Positions 13,438-21,663 of a stretch of 33,965 nucleotides of DNA are shown here, in pieces. The translations under genes and the position numbers were made by a program. How positions within the stretch are numbered: position 1 is the stretch's first letter; each line of letters starts with the position of its first letter. This DNA is from CAYUJH01 sp964394585 (GTDB lineage Bacteria > Bacteroidota > Bacteroidia > Cytophagales > Flammeovirgaceae). The stretch lies in contig CAYMYI010000037.1 in the NCBI GenBank assembly GCA_964394585.1, positions 1 through 33,965 on the forward strand. The letters run 5' to 3'. A model generated the notes under the pieces. The model ran no database searches, was not told the DNA's origin, and worked only from the letters and a program-made list of their open reading frames with translations.

Positions 13438-15926
13438 GCCAAGAGCTTTTATTTATATTAGAAGACTTTCCTGCCCCCAACGAAGGAGTTACAGCAGAGG
13501 TGCGTTACGATAAGGTACTCGGTATTATCAATTTTTTTTTAAGTGATAATATGGTTACCGCAGGGCCGCACCCCGTAGGCGTTGGCGAAATAGCTGCTTA
13601 CCGAGAATGTGGTGCGCTTGGGTATCCTGCTACTACCTTGGTGCGTTTCAGGCGCATTGAAGCGGAGCCTTATGCGGAGAAGCTCCCTACAGAAAACAGT
13701 TCGTTTTGCGAGGTAATTACTTGCGATTTAACCATACAAACGCCAGTAGCAGTTAGCCCCGCTTCGGGTTTTTTTGTTGCCGATGGGCAAATTACCGTTT
13801 CGGCAACTTCTACGTACAATGGTATTTTATATTCTATTGACAATACAAATTTCCAAAGCAGCAACGTGTTTTCGGGCTTGGCAACAGGCGATTACACGGT
13901 ATATACCAAAGATGAAAAGGGCTGTACTTACCAAGTCTCTATTTTTGTACCTGTTCAGATTGCAGCAGGCGATTACCAAGAGCGGTTTAGAATGTGCTAC
14001 GACGATGATACGAATGCGGAAACCCTTATTTCTATCTTAAAAGAAAACTACACAGGCATTACCGAGGAAATAAAAGCAGCGGGGAATCCGCTTTCTATCA
14101 CTCTAAACAGGCGTAACGATTCGGCTTTTGAGGTGGTGAAATCGTGCGTGGTAGATATAAACCTAATTTCTGAGAGTGATTTTGCATTGTTTGACCTTTA
14201 CGCAGATAGATGGAACGAAAACAGGGTAGAAATTTATAAAGATGGGGTACTGTACCACAAAGCATGGATAGTAGCGAGCCAATACAGCGAAGCCTTTAGC
14301 GACCCTCCTTATGCGGTGAAAGCTACCGCAACCGACTTAGGGCTGCTCAAAAAGATAGATTATATAAACTTAGATGGTAGCCCCATAATGGGGAGGCAGA
14401 GCGTGTTACAAATTGTTTTATTCTGCCTGAATCAACTTAATTTTGAGCTGCCTCTGTGGGAAAACCTCAATTTATACGAAAGCAACCACGATGTTGCTTT
14501 GAGTCCGCTCGTACAGACCTACTACGATACTGAAGCACTGGCGGGGAAAGATTGTTATGAGGTTTTAAAAACCCTTTTAACGCCTTTTAGAGCAAGGGTA
14601 TTTCAGTATAAAGCAGCCTGGCATATACAACAAGTAGATTTATCGACACGGGCGTATACGCGTAGGCAATTTGATTATGAAGGCACATATATAAGCAGCG
14701 AAACGGTAGATTTAAGGATAAACACCAAAGACGGCAGTGCCAACGAGATAAAGTGGATCGACAACGCCACTCGGCTCGATGTTGAACCTGCACTACAAAG
14801 TTTAACGGTAACACAAAGCTTACAGCCTAATAACTTTGTGGCAAAAGGTTTTGTAGAAACCGACTTTATTGATGAAAACACCCTAGCAGGGTGGACAGGT
14901 ACGGCAAGCATAAAAAGAGAAGTAAACGAAGAGGGAAAATACAATGTAAGCATTGAAGGGAATGCTACCTCGTTGGCGAATGCGAAAACTTTAGAGATAA
15001 GAAAGCCCTTTTTCGTAAATAATCTATTTGAACCTGCAATTGTTGTACTAAAATTTAAATGGTTTGTAGAAGCCGAAAACGCAGGCGATAACGATAACCA
15101 CAGGCTTTATTTTTCGCTTCGGTTTGATGATAACAGTATCCGTAAATATCTTACTGTTACCGAGGTAGACGGTGTATTTAAGGGCAATTTTGGGGCGTTT
15201 TTAGACCCTGAGAACAATATTTTATTTAAAGGCAGTAAGGCAAACACCTGGAACAGCTTTGAGGTGCAAGTACCCCTTGCCGATTTTGTAGGTATTGGTA
15301 CCGATTCGGACTTAATCCTTACGCTCTACCAAGGTGTACAAACATTTTTTTTAGTAGATAGTGTAAAGTACAAAGAGTTAGAGGTAAAGTATTTACCCAA
15401 TAATACCATTCCTGAAGAAGAACTTACCTACGAAGCAAAAAATCTCCCTCGGAGATATATAAGCAAAAGCACTTTAGAAGTAGAAGCGGGCGATGTGCCT
15501 TTACAAAACAATGCAAAGAACACCTATAAAGGAGCGTTTACCCTGCAAGATGGCAGCATAACGCAACTTTGGAGCGAACTAGGCATACAAACCCAAAAAC
15601 CTATTATAGAACTACTTACCGAAAAACGCTACGAAGCGCAAAAAACGACCAAACAAAAACTAAGCGGAAGGCTCAGTACCAACTTTCCGTTTACGGCGTA
15701 TTTGATTGACCCCAATTTGCCTAATAAAGCCTTTCTGCCTGTGTATGTACAGCTAGACGATAGGAGGCAGTTTAGTGGTTTTGAGGGTATAGAAAACCCG
15801 ACAAATCCGCCTGTGTGTAATAGTACGCTGCCTTCAAACATCTATTACCAAAACAATGCGGCAGGTTTTAGAAGGAGATATAAAAAAAACGGACAATTGT
15901 ATTGCTTAACCTATACTAAGAATTAA
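13434..15926 (+). CDS. Large baseplate/tail-tip protein with embedded SprB-like repeat
   Basis: An 830-residue protein starting at an ATGA overlap with the tape measure gene, the usual place of distal-tail/baseplate hub proteins. Residues ~97-175 form a unit resembling the SprB repeat of Bacteroidota gliding adhesins: 'LYSIDNTNFQSSNVFSGLATG' (shown shortened: YSIDN, FSGLATGDYTVY) then 'DEKGCTYQVSIFVPV'. Residues ~178-460 look like a hub region ('FRMCYDDDTNAETLISILKE', 'VEIYKDGVLYHKAWIV', 'LLKTLLTPFRARVFQYKAAW'). Residues ~478-655 are beta-rich ('YNVSIEGNATSL', 'YFSLRFDDNS') and look like a carbohydrate-binding jelly roll. It probably contacts the host surface. Domain limits are by eye. Confidence 0.75.
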   Translation: MSQELLFILEDFPAPNEGVTAEVRYDKVLGIINFFLSDNMVTAGPHPVGVGEIAAYRECGALGYPATTLVRFRRIEAEPYAEKLPTENSSFCEVITCDLTIQTPVAVSPASGFFVADGQITVSATSTYNGILYSIDNTNFQSSNVFSGLATGDYTVYTKDEKGCTYQVSIFVPVQIAAGDYQERFRMCYDDDTNAETLISILKENYTGITEEIKAAGNPLSITLNRRNDSAFEVVKSCVVDINLISESDFALFDLYADRWNENRVEIYKDGVLYHKAWIVASQYSEAFSDPPYAVKATATDLGLLKKIDYINLDGSPIMGRQSVLQIVLFCLNQLNFELPLWENLNLYESNHDVALSPLVQTYYDTEALAGKDCYEVLKTLLTPFRARVFQYKAAWHIQQVDLSTRAYTRRQFDYEGTYISSETVDLRINTKDGSANEIKWIDNATRLDVEPALQSLTVTQSLQPNNFVAKGFVETDFIDENTLAGWTGTASIKREVNEEGKYNVSIEGNATSLANAKTLEIRKPFFVNNLFEPAIVVLKFKWFVEAENAGDNDNHRLYFSLRFDDNSIRKYLTVTEVDGVFKGNFGAFLDPENNILFKGSKANTWNSFEVQVPLADFVGIGTDSDLILTLYQGVQTFFLVDSVKYKELEVKYLPNNTIPEEELTYEAKNLPRRYISKSTLEVEAGDVPLQNNAKNTYKGAFTLQDGSITQLWSELGIQTQKPIIELLTEKRYEAQKTTKQKLSGRLSTNFPFTAYLIDPNLPNKAFLPVYVQLDDRRQFSGFEGIENPTNPPVCNSTLPSNIYYQNNAAGFRRRYKKNGQLYCLTYTKN

Positions 15927-15929
15927 AAC

Positions 15930-17570
15930 ATGGCCAACGAAGGAGATATATTAGACCAAAGCACCCCGGCAGAAGCAGGCTTTGAGCCGAGCGGCGTGCG
16001 CAACTACGATGCCCTCGACGAAAACAACGAACGCTTTTCGGGTGAGCGGGAGGGGCAGCCCTTACGTGATACTGTGGGATGGAGCTTGAACTGGCTGTTT
16101 GGAAAGTTTCTTTCTATAATTAGAAGTTACAACCACGACCCAACGGAGGACGATTTTAATAGCCCCCAAATGATACCGAATGTATTATACACAGCAGCGA
16201 ATAAAGTTGAAAACAGAAATGATTTAGCGGTAACATTTAAAGAAGATGGAACGGGTGGCTATCCTACTGCACTAACGGGAAACATCACACTAGACTTTAC
16301 AGATGCAAAAAACGGCGTTAGAGTATTACTAAGGCATAACAGCCCGACCGAGCCGACAATTATACCTACACCAATTAATATAGGTGGCTCAGGCTATAAA
16401 ACAGACGTAAACAACTTAATATTTTTGCGGTATATCTCGGACGGTGGCACCAACTTAGTGTACTCCGAAATTGTGCAAGAAAACGCCGCAACGCAAGTAT
16501 TAGGCGGAACGGTTGACGGGCATACACATAGTAATTTATCACTTTTAAATAGTCTTACGCTAAGCCAACTTTTAACCGTTGCAGATAGAATTAAACTAGA
16601 TGGAATACAACTCGGTTACAAGGGATTCTATACTACACCGGTAGCTCTTAATATTGCTCACCCAACCGCGAACTTAGAAGATTTTGCAAAAGTAGGAAGT
16701 ACAGATACTATCTGGAGCTGGGACGGAGTAGCTTGGATAGATACTACTACTAACAACGCTTCAGTAGTACTAAACGCAGCGGAACTAAAATCGCTTTACG
16801 AATCCAATGCCGACACAAACGCTTTTACAGATGCCGAAAAAGCGAAGTTAGCAAGTTTAAAGACGGGCGTAATAGATAGCGTAGTAGGCGGAACGGGCAT
16901 AGATGTAGATATTACAGACCCCGTTAATCCTGAAATAAATTTAGAGGATACAGCCGTAACGCCTGGCAGTTATACAAGCGCAGATATAACAGTAGACGCA
17001 CAAGGAAGGATTACAGCAGCTGCAAATGGAAGTAGTGGTGGTGGTGGTGGTGGAGGATGGACTTTAATTGAAGAAAAAGTAGTAACAGGAAGCCCAACAG
17101 GAATATTTAACTTTACAGGATTAGATACAAATTCAAATTTAGCAGACGGGGAAAGTTATATTATAGAGTTTGTGGATTGCGTGGCATCTACAGCGAGTAT
17201 TTATGTTGTTCTTTTAAGATTTAATAATGACAGCGGTTCTAATTATAGAGCGTTATATGATACTTCAAGTTCTACGCTAATAGGAACAAATGCAATATTA
17301 TCACCAAGCGGACAAAACGCAGGTTACATGAGACTGTTAATAATGAACCCTAAGAGCAATTCGACACAAAGACTTATTTATGGTGTTAGTTCAGGTGTTT
17401 ATTGGAATGGCTCAGGCAACCCTACTGCACCGTTTAATTATGGACAAAATGATTTTGCTAACACATGGAGTTCTAATGCAAATATAACTGAAATTAATGT
17501 TTTTGGGGATTCATCTATTTTACTTGCAATAGGCAGCAAGGTAAGATTATATCGTGGTTATGCTTATTAA
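15930..17570 (+). CDS. Tail fibre / receptor-binding protein
   Basis: A 546-residue protein downstream of the baseplate gene. Features typical of fibres: an N-terminal attachment region ('TVGWSLNWLFGKFLSIIRSY'), a 'DGHTHSNLSLLNSLT' segment with 'TVADRIKLDGI', a second 'FTDAEKAKLASLKTG' linker helix near residue 305, a 'YTSADITVDAQGRITAAANG' segment, and a Gly-rich hinge (SSGGGGGGGW near 370) encoded by a GGT repeat. The ~170 residues after the hinge are beta-rich and likely the receptor-binding tip. Host specificity cannot be read from the sequence. Confidence 0.78.
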   Translation: MANEGDILDQSTPAEAGFEPSGVRNYDALDENNERFSGEREGQPLRDTVGWSLNWLFGKFLSIIRSYNHDPTEDDFNSPQMIPNVLYTAANKVENRNDLAVTFKEDGTGGYPTALTGNITLDFTDAKNGVRVLLRHNSPTEPTIIPTPINIGGSGYKTDVNNLIFLRYISDGGTNLVYSEIVQENAATQVLGGTVDGHTHSNLSLLNSLTLSQLLTVADRIKLDGIQLGYKGFYTTPVALNIAHPTANLEDFAKVGSTDTIWSWDGVAWIDTTTNNASVVLNAAELKSLYESNADTNAFTDAEKAKLASLKTGVIDSVVGGTGIDVDITDPVNPEINLEDTAVTPGSYTSADITVDAQGRITAAANGSSGGGGGGGWTLIEEKVVTGSPTGIFNFTGLDTNSNLADGESYIIEFVDCVASTASIYVVLLRFNNDSGSNYRALYDTSSSTLIGTNAILSPSGQNAGYMRLLIMNPKSNSTQRLIYGVSSGVYWNGSGNPTAPFNYGQNDFANTWSSNANITEINVFGDSSILLAIGSKVRLYRGYAY

Positions 17571-17581
17571 AACAATATAGT

Positions 17582-18064
17582 ATGTATTACATAGTAAAAA
17601 ACACAGAAGGAAAGCAAGGGCATTGGGGGGGATACAGCACTAAAGCAAAGGCAACAACGGCAGCAAAAAATTTCAATTTTGATACTGTAATTGTGCAATC
17701 TGATAAAGACCCAAAAAGACTTTTATTTGAAAAAGTAAATAATGTTTGGATAGACACAGAAAGAGAACTAAGCCCGAAAGAAATTAAAGCATTGCAAAAT
17801 TGGGAAGGCTTAGAGGATGCTTTAGAACTTACAGAACTAGCCGACTCTCCTTCAGAAACTTTTTTTATTAGAGCATTAAGCACTACAAATGCCAACGCTT
17901 ATTCGTTGCTTATGAATTGCTTTGGAACAAACAAATGGGATAAAAGGCTTCATCCTGCTTTGCAAATGGTTAAAGATTCTTTGCCTGTTCAACTTACGGC
18001 AAGTGAACTAACACAACTAAACACAATACTAAGCGACAACGGCTTTAATATAACAATAGTATAA
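17582..18064 (+). CDS. Hypothetical protein between tail fibre genes
   Basis: A 160-residue protein starting 'MYYIVKNTEGKQGHWGGYST', with a beta-rich N-terminal half and a helical C-terminal half ('LHPALQMVKDSL', 'SELTQLNTILSDNGFNI'). It sits 11 bases after one fibre gene and overlaps the next by one base (TAATG). Small genes in this place are often fibre assembly chaperones or fibre accessory proteins, but I do not recognise a family here. Confidence 0.6.
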   Translation: MYYIVKNTEGKQGHWGGYSTKAKATTAAKNFNFDTVIVQSDKDPKRLLFEKVNNVWIDTERELSPKEIKALQNWEGLEDALELTELADSPSETFFIRALSTTNANAYSLLMNCFGTNKWDKRLHPALQMVKDSLPVQLTASELTQLNTILSDNGFNITIV

Positions 18065-21000
18065 TGATAAGACGTGAGTTCCCTATAAAGCAAAATGTTG
18101 AAATTGGATTAAGTATTGCCCCTGTTTTATCGCAATTTGAAACTAAATGTTTAGTCGATTGTGGCACTCAGGTAACAATAAACGGAGATAACAATCCGAA
18201 CCGAACATTGGCAGTTTGGAAGATGCAAGCCGACACACAAGGAACTGCGGCGCTAACTTTTAATATTAGCTTTGGGAAATCACGGGTTCGAGTTTACGAT
18301 ATGCCAGAAGGTACTGCGCAAAGCATAAACGGGGCAAATGTGCTTTATGATAGTGTAGACTTACTAAGTACGGGAACTTATAATTTAACATTTAACAGTG
18401 ATAAGCCTTATTTATTTGTTGACTTTTTAGAAAAATCTGATTGTTTAGCGACTGTAAATATGGGTTGTTATACAAGTACAAGCGCAACAACAAACCCGCC
18501 CCCCTATTATTCTGAATGTGTAGATGATGAATTGACAATAGAAGAAAGTGCCTCTTTAGATGTTCGTGTTTTAGACAACGACATAAGACCCGACCGCTTT
18601 ATATTTCCTACTTTGCGAGTTGTAAGTGTAACAAGCGGTTCAGCAGTAGCGAAACCGACTGAGGCAGTAATAACAGTAACAGCACCGGCTTGGGTGGGTG
18701 TGCCTTCTACTTACACAGTACACTATGCTATTAAAGATAATTTAGGAATAGAACACTGTGGAACGATAAACGTAACAACGCAAAACAGCCCTACCGTAGA
18801 AGAACCGCCCGAAGCAATAGACGATTTTGCAGAAGTAAACGAAAATGAAAGTGTAGTAATAGGCGTACTAGACAATGATATAAATAAAAATCTATTTGTA
18901 CTTTCTAGTTTAAGAATTAAAAGCAACCCCGCAAAAGGTACAGTAATAGTAAACACAGATGGCACTATAACTTATTTTGCGCCCTCAGTTGCATCTACCG
19001 AAGATGTAACTTTTGAATATGAAATAAGCGACTACACAGGTGTAAAATATAGTGCGTTAGTAACAGTAACAGTTAACGACGTGCCACCCGCTGCACAACT
19101 TGTAAATGATGATTATACTTTTGAATACTTATTTCCGATTTCTGTTAATCCTACTCAGAACGATACTTTAACAGGCTTAAACCTTGCTAGTATTAGAGTA
19201 GGAAGTATAACAGGGGCGGTAACCAATCCACGTTTTGAAGGGCTGCAATTTAAAGCTGATAGCGTAATTACAGCGAGTAGTATATTCTCTATTTTATACG
19301 AAATAGACACAATAGACGGTCTTACAACTTATCAAGCTCAAATGACTTTTAGGAAGAAAGGAACGGGAACGCAACCGACAACCGTAACCCCTAACATAGT
19401 TTTAATAAACGGATTTACAAGCGAAACGATACCTAACAACGGGGCTTTAAGCTTCGGAAACCATGAAATAGGAACAAGTACTTATCGCTCATTAACGATT
19501 AAAAATATAGGAACGCAAAACCTATCAGTTACAAGCGTAAGCGTAACAGCAGGTTTTACAGCGCAAAACTTTGTAGGTTCTTTGTCTCCTAATTCTCAGC
19601 AATCTTTTGTGGTTGTGATGGATGCAAACACAGCAGGAAGTAAAACGGGAACACTAACAGTAAACAGCAACGACCCCGACACACCTGCCTATGTTGTTAA
19701 TTTAAACGGGGGCGTTAATCAGAATTTAGCCCCGAAACTTACGGTAATAGATACCTCTTCAAATACAGTAAAAGCAATAAACAGCATTCAAGAATTTGGT
19801 AATCATACTATTGGTGAAATAGTAATAAGGCAGTTTACACTTAAAAATGAAGGCAATACTGTTTTAAATGTAAGCAATGTTATATCCAATGCGGATTTTA
19901 CTAATACTAATTTTACAGGCTCAATTCCTGTTGGAGGATTTGTAAATATATCTGTAACAATGCTTACTTCTACAGGGGGAGCAAAAACAGGTATTTTAAG
20001 TATCATTTCGGACGATTCTAATAGTCCTTATACTATTAATTTGAATGGTAGTGTAGAAAGTCCTTTAGCAGGCGTACCAAATGTGCAAATACTGGAAGTG
20101 CTTAGCCCCACTAATAGCATTTTAAAGAATCCTTATCAAACGCTTTTTTTTGGCTTACAACAAGTAGGCACTATTCCTACATGCCAAATAATTATAAGAA
20201 ATAATGGTAATGCTGTTTTAAATTTGAGCAGTTTAGGCTTGCCTAGTGGTTTTACGGCAAGTGGTTTTACTTCGGGAAATATCCCGGCACAAACAGGCGT
20301 TAGCGTAACCCTAACAATGGACACCGCTACTGTAGGTGTAAAAGAAGGGTTGTTATTAATTAACACCAACGACCCCGAAACACCCGTGTTTCACCTAAAT
20401 TTAAGTGGTGAGGTGGTTGTTTTTACTCCAAATATTGTTGTAAATGACGATGCAAGCGGAGTGTTCATACCCAATGCAGGGAAAATTATTTTCCCCATAG
20501 TAGAATTAAACGCAAGCCTTGCTCAGGCGTTGAATGTTCTTAATGTTGGCGATGCCAGTTTAAATATATCGTCGGTTGTTGTTGCAGGCGATTTTATAAA
20601 AGATAGTTCTTTAGATGTTGCTATTGTTGCTCCAAATACACAACGTTATTTATCGGTTGAAGTAAATACAAGTAGCATAGGCAATAAAACAGGCACAGTA
20701 ACTATTAATAGTAACGACCCCGATACTCCTGCTTATGTAATTAATTTAGAAGGCAGAGTAATAGAACTAGAACCCGCTATTTCTGTACAGTTTATAGGCG
20801 ATTTAACAGGCTTTCCGCTAGGAGCAACTAGGCAATTCGGTACTCATAATGTAGACGATTTAGTAGAAAGAACACTGCGAATCAGGAACAATGGCAATGG
20901 CGCATTAACTATTTCTTCTCTCACCTTTTCTGGTATGGGCTTTACTATTACGCCAAGTGCCTACGCAGGAGTACTAGCACCACAGCAAGGAATAGACGTA

Positions 21001-21531
21001 ATTGTGGCGTTAAACACTACAACAGTAGGGGTAAAAACAAGCCAATTGCTTATAAACTCTAACGACCCTAACGTTCCTGTTTACGAGCTTAATTTTTCGG
21101 GAAATGTAGTTGCTCCCGTTGGTCCCGAAATATATGTTAGCAACTTAAACGGCACAGAAGTTACGAATGCTATTAAGGATTTAAGTGCAAAATCTTTAGT
21201 GAGTTTTCCGCCTAGTTCTGAAAATAATCGAAGCCAAACGCTTTTGCTTAGAAATGTAGGTACTGCCGATTTGCGAATAAAAGGGGTATCGGTTGTTAAA
21301 CTAAATGGCCCTTCGGATAATGCTTTCGGTACAAACCTAAATTTGCAGACAATTGTACCTGGAGCTGTAATTTCTTTTATAGTATCCTTTGCTCCACTTG
21401 TAGCAGGGGGTTATGCAGGGCATTTAAATATCGTAACGAACGATGCCGACGATATTACTTTTAGAATTAGGCTACAGGGCCAAACAGATGGTGGTTTTGG
21501 CGGTTCTGTAGCTATTCACGCATTACCGTAA
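18064..21531 (+). CDS. Giant multidomain fibre with cadherin-like and six HYDIN-type repeats
   Basis: A 1155-residue protein, the last gene of the plus-strand phage block. Residues 1-140 are a unique head. Residues ~150-240, 248-340 and 345-430 are three related beta domains; the middle one has 'AIDDFAEVNENESVVIGVLD' and 'NDGTITYF'-like features of VCBS/cadherin-like Big_9 domains. From ~443 to the end are six choice-of-anchor-D/HYDIN-type repeats of 105-125 residues, each with a 'P-hydrophobic' start, 'FG...G', 'IKN.G...L', 'G.KTG.L.I.SNDP..P.Y..NL.G' (best in repeats 1, 4 and 5). There is no signal peptide or T9SS sorting domain, so it is likely a virion fibre rather than a secreted host protein. 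Confidence 0.72.
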   Translation: MIRREFPIKQNVEIGLSIAPVLSQFETKCLVDCGTQVTINGDNNPNRTLAVWKMQADTQGTAALTFNISFGKSRVRVYDMPEGTAQSINGANVLYDSVDLLSTGTYNLTFNSDKPYLFVDFLEKSDCLATVNMGCYTSTSATTNPPPYYSECVDDELTIEESASLDVRVLDNDIRPDRFIFPTLRVVSVTSGSAVAKPTEAVITVTAPAWVGVPSTYTVHYAIKDNLGIEHCGTINVTTQNSPTVEEPPEAIDDFAEVNENESVVIGVLDNDINKNLFVLSSLRIKSNPAKGTVIVNTDGTITYFAPSVASTEDVTFEYEISDYTGVKYSALVTVTVNDVPPAAQLVNDDYTFEYLFPISVNPTQNDTLTGLNLASIRVGSITGAVTNPRFEGLQFKADSVITASSIFSILYEIDTIDGLTTYQAQMTFRKKGTGTQPTTVTPNIVLINGFTSETIPNNGALSFGNHEIGTSTYRSLTIKNIGTQNLSVTSVSVTAGFTAQNFVGSLSPNSQQSFVVVMDANTAGSKTGTLTVNSNDPDTPAYVVNLNGGVNQNLAPKLTVIDTSSNTVKAINSIQEFGNHTIGEIVIRQFTLKNEGNTVLNVSNVISNADFTNTNFTGSIPVGGFVNISVTMLTSTGGAKTGILSIISDDSNSPYTINLNGSVESPLAGVPNVQILEVLSPTNSILKNPYQTLFFGLQQVGTIPTCQIIIRNNGNAVLNLSSLGLPSGFTASGFTSGNIPAQTGVSVTLTMDTATVGVKEGLLLINTNDPETPVFHLNLSGEVVVFTPNIVVNDDASGVFIPNAGKIIFPIVELNASLAQALNVLNVGDASLNISSVVVAGDFIKDSSLDVAIVAPNTQRYLSVEVNTSSIGNKTGTVTINSNDPDTPAYVINLEGRVIELEPAISVQFIGDLTGFPLGATRQFGTHNVDDLVERTLRIRNNGNGALTISSLTFSGMGFTITPSAYAGVLAPQQGIDVIVALNTTTVGVKTSQLLINSNDPNVPVYELNFSGNVVAPVGPEIYVSNLNGTEVTNAIKDLSAKSLVSFPPSSENNRSQTLLLRNVGTADLRIKGVSVVKLNGPSDNAFGTNLNLQTIVPGAVISFIVSFAPLVAGGYAGHLNIVTNDADDITFRIRLQGQTDGGFGGSVAIHALP

Positions 21532-21663
21532 AAAACTATTCTATCTACTTAGTGTATAAAACTTAGTTTTGTACCTAATAAAAATAATTAAATGCAGTTT
21601 TAATTTTGTTGATTAATCATAAGCCACTGCACAGTTCTTTGCGTTTCATAAGGTTAAAACAGC
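21532..21663. other. Right edge of the prophage region
   Basis: The last phage gene and the first chromosomal gene converge here. The 132 AT-rich bases contain ACTTAGT twice (21548-21554 and 21561-21567) but no tRNA, no integrase and no hairpin with a T tract. The phage-chromosome junction must lie in or near this stretch, but the att site or transposition end cannot be fixed without the left end. Confidence 0.4.

Noticed and set aside
21532..21663. Attempt to find Mu-type ends, a tRNA or an att core at the right phage edge
   Set aside because: No tRNA fold, and no pair of repeats can be compared because the left end is outside the window.
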